A stretch of 64,000 nucleotides of DNA from Hydrogenophaga sp. IBVHS2. GTDB taxonomy: Bacteria > Pseudomonadota > Gammaproteobacteria > Burkholderiales > Burkholderiaceae_C. This document shows, in pieces, positions 61,425 through 64,000 of the stretch (position 1 is the first letter of the stretch; each line of letters opens with the position of its first letter). The notes below the pieces were generated by a model. It worked only from the letters and a program-made list of their open reading frames with translations, made no database searches and was not told the DNA's origin. The stretch is taken from NCBI RefSeq assembly GCF_002127215.1, contig NZ_NFUT01000001.1:558001-622000 (forward strand). Reading direction: 5' to 3'. Made by a program: the position numbers and the translations under genes.

Positions 61425-61679
61425 ATGCAATCCGCCCTGAAGTCCCTGATCGCCGCTGCCGCCCTGGGCCTGCTGACCACCGCGGCCCAGGCCCAAGGCC
61501 CCACCTGCAACGCCGCTGCCGCCGAGAAGAAGCTGGCGGGCGCGGCCAAGACCAGCTTCCTCAAGAAGTGCGAGAAGGACGCATCGGCCGTCTGCACCAA
61601 CGCCGCCGCCGAGAAAAAGCTCAACGGTGCGGCCAAGACCAGCTTCACCAAGAAGTGCGTCAAGGACGCGGTGGGCTGA
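61425..61679 (+). CDS. PsiF-repeat periplasmic protein
   Basis: An 84-residue exported protein. The signal peptide (about 1-23) ends QAQ. The mature part is two copies of a roughly 25-residue PsiF-type repeat: C-N-A-A-A-A-E-K-K-L-A-G-A-A-K-T-S-F-L-K and C-T-N-A-A-A-E-K-K-L-N-G-A-A-K-T-S-F-T-K, each ending K-K-C. So each repeat has two cysteines, likely a disulfide. E. coli psiF is induced by phosphate starvation; function is unknown. CGGAGGAGA before the ATG is a strong ribosome binding site. Its stop abuts the stop of the convergent next gene. Confidence 0.85.
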   Translation: MQSALKSLIAAAALGLLTTAAQAQGPTCNAAAAEKKLAGAAKTSFLKKCEKDASAVCTNAAAEKKLNGAAKTSFTKKCVKDAVG

Positions 61680-62798
61680 TCAGAGCCGCAGCCGCTGCGC
61701 GTAGCCGGTCATCTCCAGATAGCCGTGCCCGACGGTGCGGCCGGCTTCGTCCTTGAGGGCCGAGAGCCCTTCCCAGTACACCGTGCCGGTGCTGGCACGG
61801 CTGTCGAGTTCCTGTGCGTCGGCCAGGGCCACCACGGTGTGCCGCCCGGCCGGTGACTGCACCGCCCATTCCACCGGGTAACGGGCCCGGGTGAGCGGGC
61901 TGGTCCAGTAGCGGCGCGGCTCGAAACGCACCTCGCCGGGCCGGGCACTGCGCGCGCCGAGCGGATCGCTGCCGTCGGCCGAGCGCCGCACCGAGCCACC
62001 GGTCCAGACCGCGCTGCCGTCGGCCCGCCGCAGCTGGAAGGCGGTCAGGCTGTCGCCGTTGTCCAGGTTCATGCCGATCCAGTCCCAGCCCACCGCATCG
62101 GGATGCAGGATGGCCTCGCTCCATTCGTGGTCCAGCCAGGCGGTGCCGGTGACGGGCAGCTCCAGGCCCTGCAGCGTCAGATGCCCTTTCACCGCCAGAT
62201 GCGGCTGGGTCACATAGAAGCTGGCCTGCGAAGGGTCCGGCCCCTTGCGCGAGAAACCGGCGTCGCCCTGCAGCAGCCAGGCCTGCTGCGGCACGGCTTC
62301 GATGTCGATGGACAGTTCGCGTCCGGGCAGGCGGCTGCGGTAACGCCCGTCGGCCTCGCGGCGGATGAACCAGTCGCCCAGCACCACCTGGGTGTCGGTC
62401 TCGCTGGCCCATGCGGCCGGCGCCGGCCCGTCGCCCGGCGCCTCGCCGTTCCAGCGCGCGATGCGTTCGTCGTGCAGCAGCCGTCCCGAGGCCACGTCGG
62501 TGATGGCGGCATGCGCGAACAGCAGGTGGCGCGCGGCCAGCCGGCTGCGCAGCGGCAAGGCCGGGTCGACCCGGCTGCGGAAGAAGGTGAGCTGGAAGCC
62601 CAGCACCCGCCCCCCGGTGGCGCTGGCCCGGCCGGTCATGTACCACCACTCGGTGCGGGTGCTGTTGTGGCTGCCGTGGTCGCGCGGGAAGACCAGGGGC
62701 CGGGGCTTGAGCACACCCCCGGGCCGGTGGCCCGGCTCGGCCTGGGCGGCTGGCCAGAGCAGGGCGGCGGGGCTGGCGAGCAGGGCGCGGCGCTTCAT
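61680..62798 (-). CDS. AttH-like secreted lipocalin-type protein (CrtC-related fold)
   Basis: A 372-residue exported protein with signal peptide MKRRALLASPAALLWPAAQA. It belongs to the AttH/hydroxyneurosporene-synthase-like superfamily (two lipocalin-like barrels): STRTEWWYMTGR, GFQLTFFRS, WFIRREADGRYR, TAWLDHEWSEAIL and WDWIGMNLDNGDSLTAFQLR are its conserved blocks. It is encoded 4 bases downstream of an FtsX-type permease, as in attEFGH-like ABC operons, so a role in envelope lipid or small-molecule handling with that transporter is likely. It is related to CrtC but the operon context argues against carotenoid hydratase. Confidence 0.87.
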   Translation of the reverse strand: MKRRALLASPAALLWPAAQAEPGHRPGGVLKPRPLVFPRDHGSHNSTRTEWWYMTGRASATGGRVLGFQLTFFRSRVDPALPLRSRLAARHLLFAHAAITDVASGRLLHDERIARWNGEAPGDGPAPAAWASETDTQVVLGDWFIRREADGRYRSRLPGRELSIDIEAVPQQAWLLQGDAGFSRKGPDPSQASFYVTQPHLAVKGHLTLQGLELPVTGTAWLDHEWSEAILHPDAVGWDWIGMNLDNGDSLTAFQLRRADGSAVWTGGSVRRSADGSDPLGARSARPGEVRFEPRRYWTSPLTRARYPVEWAVQSPAGRHTVVALADAQELDSRASTGTVYWEGLSALKDEAGRTVGHGYLEMTGYAQRLRL

Positions 62799-62802
62799 GG
62801 CA

Positions 62803-64000
62803 TCACCAGTCCTGCTTGACGGCCTGCACCGCATCGCGGCTGGCGGCGGCCCGCCCGGCGATCCAGGCGGTGGCGGTGCCGGCCAGCACCACGGCGGCGC
62901 ACAACGCGATCAGCCGCAGCCAGGGCAGCACCAGGTCCATGGTCCAGTGGAAGCTCTGCGGGTTGACCACATGCACCAGCACCACGCTCACCGCCAGTCC
63001 CAGCAGCAGGCCGGCGAGCGCGCCCAGGGTGGTCCAGGCCAGGCCTTCGAGCGCCACCACCCCCAGGATCTGGCGGCGGGTCAGGCCCAGGTGCGCCAGC
63101 AGGCCGAATTCGCGCTGGCGCGCCAGCACCTGGGCACTGAAGCTGGCCGCCACCCCGAACAGGCCGATGCCGATGGCCACCATCTGCAGCCAGGTGGTCA
63201 CCGCGAAGCTGCGGTCGAAGATGCGCAGCGAGATGGCCCGGATCTGCGAGGCCTGGGCGAACTCGATCAACGACTCGGCGCCCTGGCTGCGGGCCAGCGT
63301 CTCGATGGCGGCACGCGTCGCCTCGGGCGTGCTGCCCTCGGCCGGATGGATGGCCAGGTCGTGCACCGTGTCATCGCCCGTCAGGCGGGTGAAGTCGTCC
63401 CGGTCGATCACCAGGCTGCCGTGCTGGCGGGCGTAGTCGCGCCAGATGCCCACCACACGGTAGCGGGCCTCGCGCGCCGCCGGGGCGCTCATGGCGTAGG
63501 CCAGGGCGGGCAGATCGGCCCCCAGCCGGGCACCGTGCAGATCGACCATGGCCTCGCTGGCATACACCGCCACCGTGCCCGGTGGCAGGGGGTCGCGCAG
63601 CGGGCCGCTGACCATGGGCAGGGTGCCTGCGGCTCGGTCGGCGCCGGGCAGGGGGCGCACGATCAGCGTCACTGCCGGGCGCTGCGGGTCCATCAGCAGC
63701 GGCAGGGTGCGCAGCGGCTCCAGCCGCTGCACGGCGGGCAGGGCGCCCACCCCGGCCAGCAGGGCGGGCGGCAGGGCCTGGCCCTCGGCGGCACCGCCCG
63801 CCAGCCGCACATAGAGGGGGGCGGGCAGCAGGGTGTCGAGCCAGCGGGTGACCGAGTCGCGGAAGCTCGCCACCATCACGGTGAGTGCCACCGACAGGGC
63901 CAGGCTGGCCACCACGCCGCTGGTGGCCACCGCGGCGGTCTGGCGCAGACGGCGCGACCGTTCCACCGCCAGCAGCGGCAGCACATGCCGCCCGGCCCAG
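62803..64000 (-). CDS. FtsX-like ABC transporter permease (partial, N terminus outside window)
   Basis: About 399 codons of the C-terminal part are present; the frame stays open past the window end (a GTG at 63984 is internal, not a convincing start). Seen are one membrane helix near the window edge (TSGVVASLALSVALTVMVA), a large periplasmic domain with beta-strand character, then three helices of the FtsX domain (TWLQMVAIGIGLFGVAASF, WTTLGALAGLLLGLAVSVVLV, LRLIALCAAVVLAGTATAWI). This arrangement is that of the second half of a two-FtsX-domain permease (AttF/AttG, LolE-like). The matching ATPase should lie upstream, beyond the window. Confidence 0.88.
   Translation of the reverse strand, partial: WAGRHVLPLLAVERSRRLRQTAAVATSGVVASLALSVALTVMVASFRDSVTRWLDTLLPAPLYVRLAGGAAEGQALPPALLAGVGALPAVQRLEPLRTLPLLMDPQRPAVTLIVRPLPGADRAAGTLPMVSGPLRDPLPPGTVAVYASEAMVDLHGARLGADLPALAYAMSAPAAREARYRVVGIWRDYARQHGSLVIDRDDFTRLTGDDTVHDLAIHPAEGSTPEATRAAIETLARSQGAESLIEFAQASQIRAISLRIFDRSFAVTTWLQMVAIGIGLFGVAASFSAQVLARQREFGLLAHLGLTRRQILGVVALEGLAWTTLGALAGLLLGLAVSVVLVHVVNPQSFHWTMDLVLPWLRLIALCAAVVLAGTATAWIAGRAAASRDAVQAVKQDW

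Noticed and set aside
61680..62798. Possible carotenoid 1,2-hydratase CrtC, tempting in a phototroph
   Set aside because: It has a signal peptide and is coupled to an FtsX-type permease, as in AttH systems. No crt genes are nearby.

Overview
The window reads as a gene-dense chromosomal segment of a high-GC betaproteobacterium of the order Burkholderiales (Comamonadaceae/Sphaerotilaceae-like). The basis is the gene order pnp - quinone oxidoreductase - tpiA - secG - tRNA-Leu - nuoA to nuoN - DUF2818 - NUDIX - DUF1178, the protein families, and the very high GC at third codon positions. Genuine Mg-chelatase genes bchI, bchD and bchO, with a PpsR/CrtJ-type TGT-N12-ACA site before bchI, point to an anoxygenic phototroph. 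I cannot name the genus from sequence alone.

Layout. 1-2.4 kb: end of a cytochrome c maturation operon (ccmF tail, ccmG, ccmH, ccmI). 2.4-6.1 kb (minus): bchI-bchD-bchO. 6.2-8.1 kb (minus): two tandem, paralogous proteins with two membrane helices followed by a domain I read as STING-like, with no nucleotide cyclase nearby; these are the most unusual genes here. 8.2-11 kb: an orphan multi-PAS/GAF histidine kinase transcribed divergently from them. 11-19 kb: housekeeping genes (suhB, trmJ, cysE, slyD, mog, yjgA, pmbA, a substrate-binding protein, yqeY, rpsU) and one intergenic hairpin repeat.

19.2-33.2 kb (minus): a flavoprotein gene, then a complete nitrate assimilation locus. The nasR regulator (NIT + ANTAR) lies upstream of nrtA-nrtB-nrtD (nitrate uptake), nirB-nirD (nitrite reductase), nasA (nitrate reductase), ybiB, a SUMT gene for siroheme, and a small soluble PilJ/chemoreceptor-type protein. 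The 330-base gap before nrtA contains, in order, an NtrC-type inverted repeat, a sigma-54 promoter, two hairpins with identical AACGGC loops, and a terminator whose stem overlaps the second hairpin. This is the expected layout for NtrC activation plus NasR antitermination.

33.3-42 kb (plus): tsaD, a second lone substrate-binding protein, an aminotransferase, rpsO, pnp, a quinone oxidoreductase, tpiA, secG and tRNA-Leu(GAG). 42.1-58.1 kb: the full 14-gene complex I operon and three small downstream genes in overlapping reading frames. 58.1-64 kb: gdhA and an MsbA-type ABC exporter (minus), a PsiF-repeat protein (plus), and an AttH-like lipocalin-type protein paired with an FtsX-type permease that runs off the window.

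I saw no insertion sequence, prophage, CRISPR array or rRNA.
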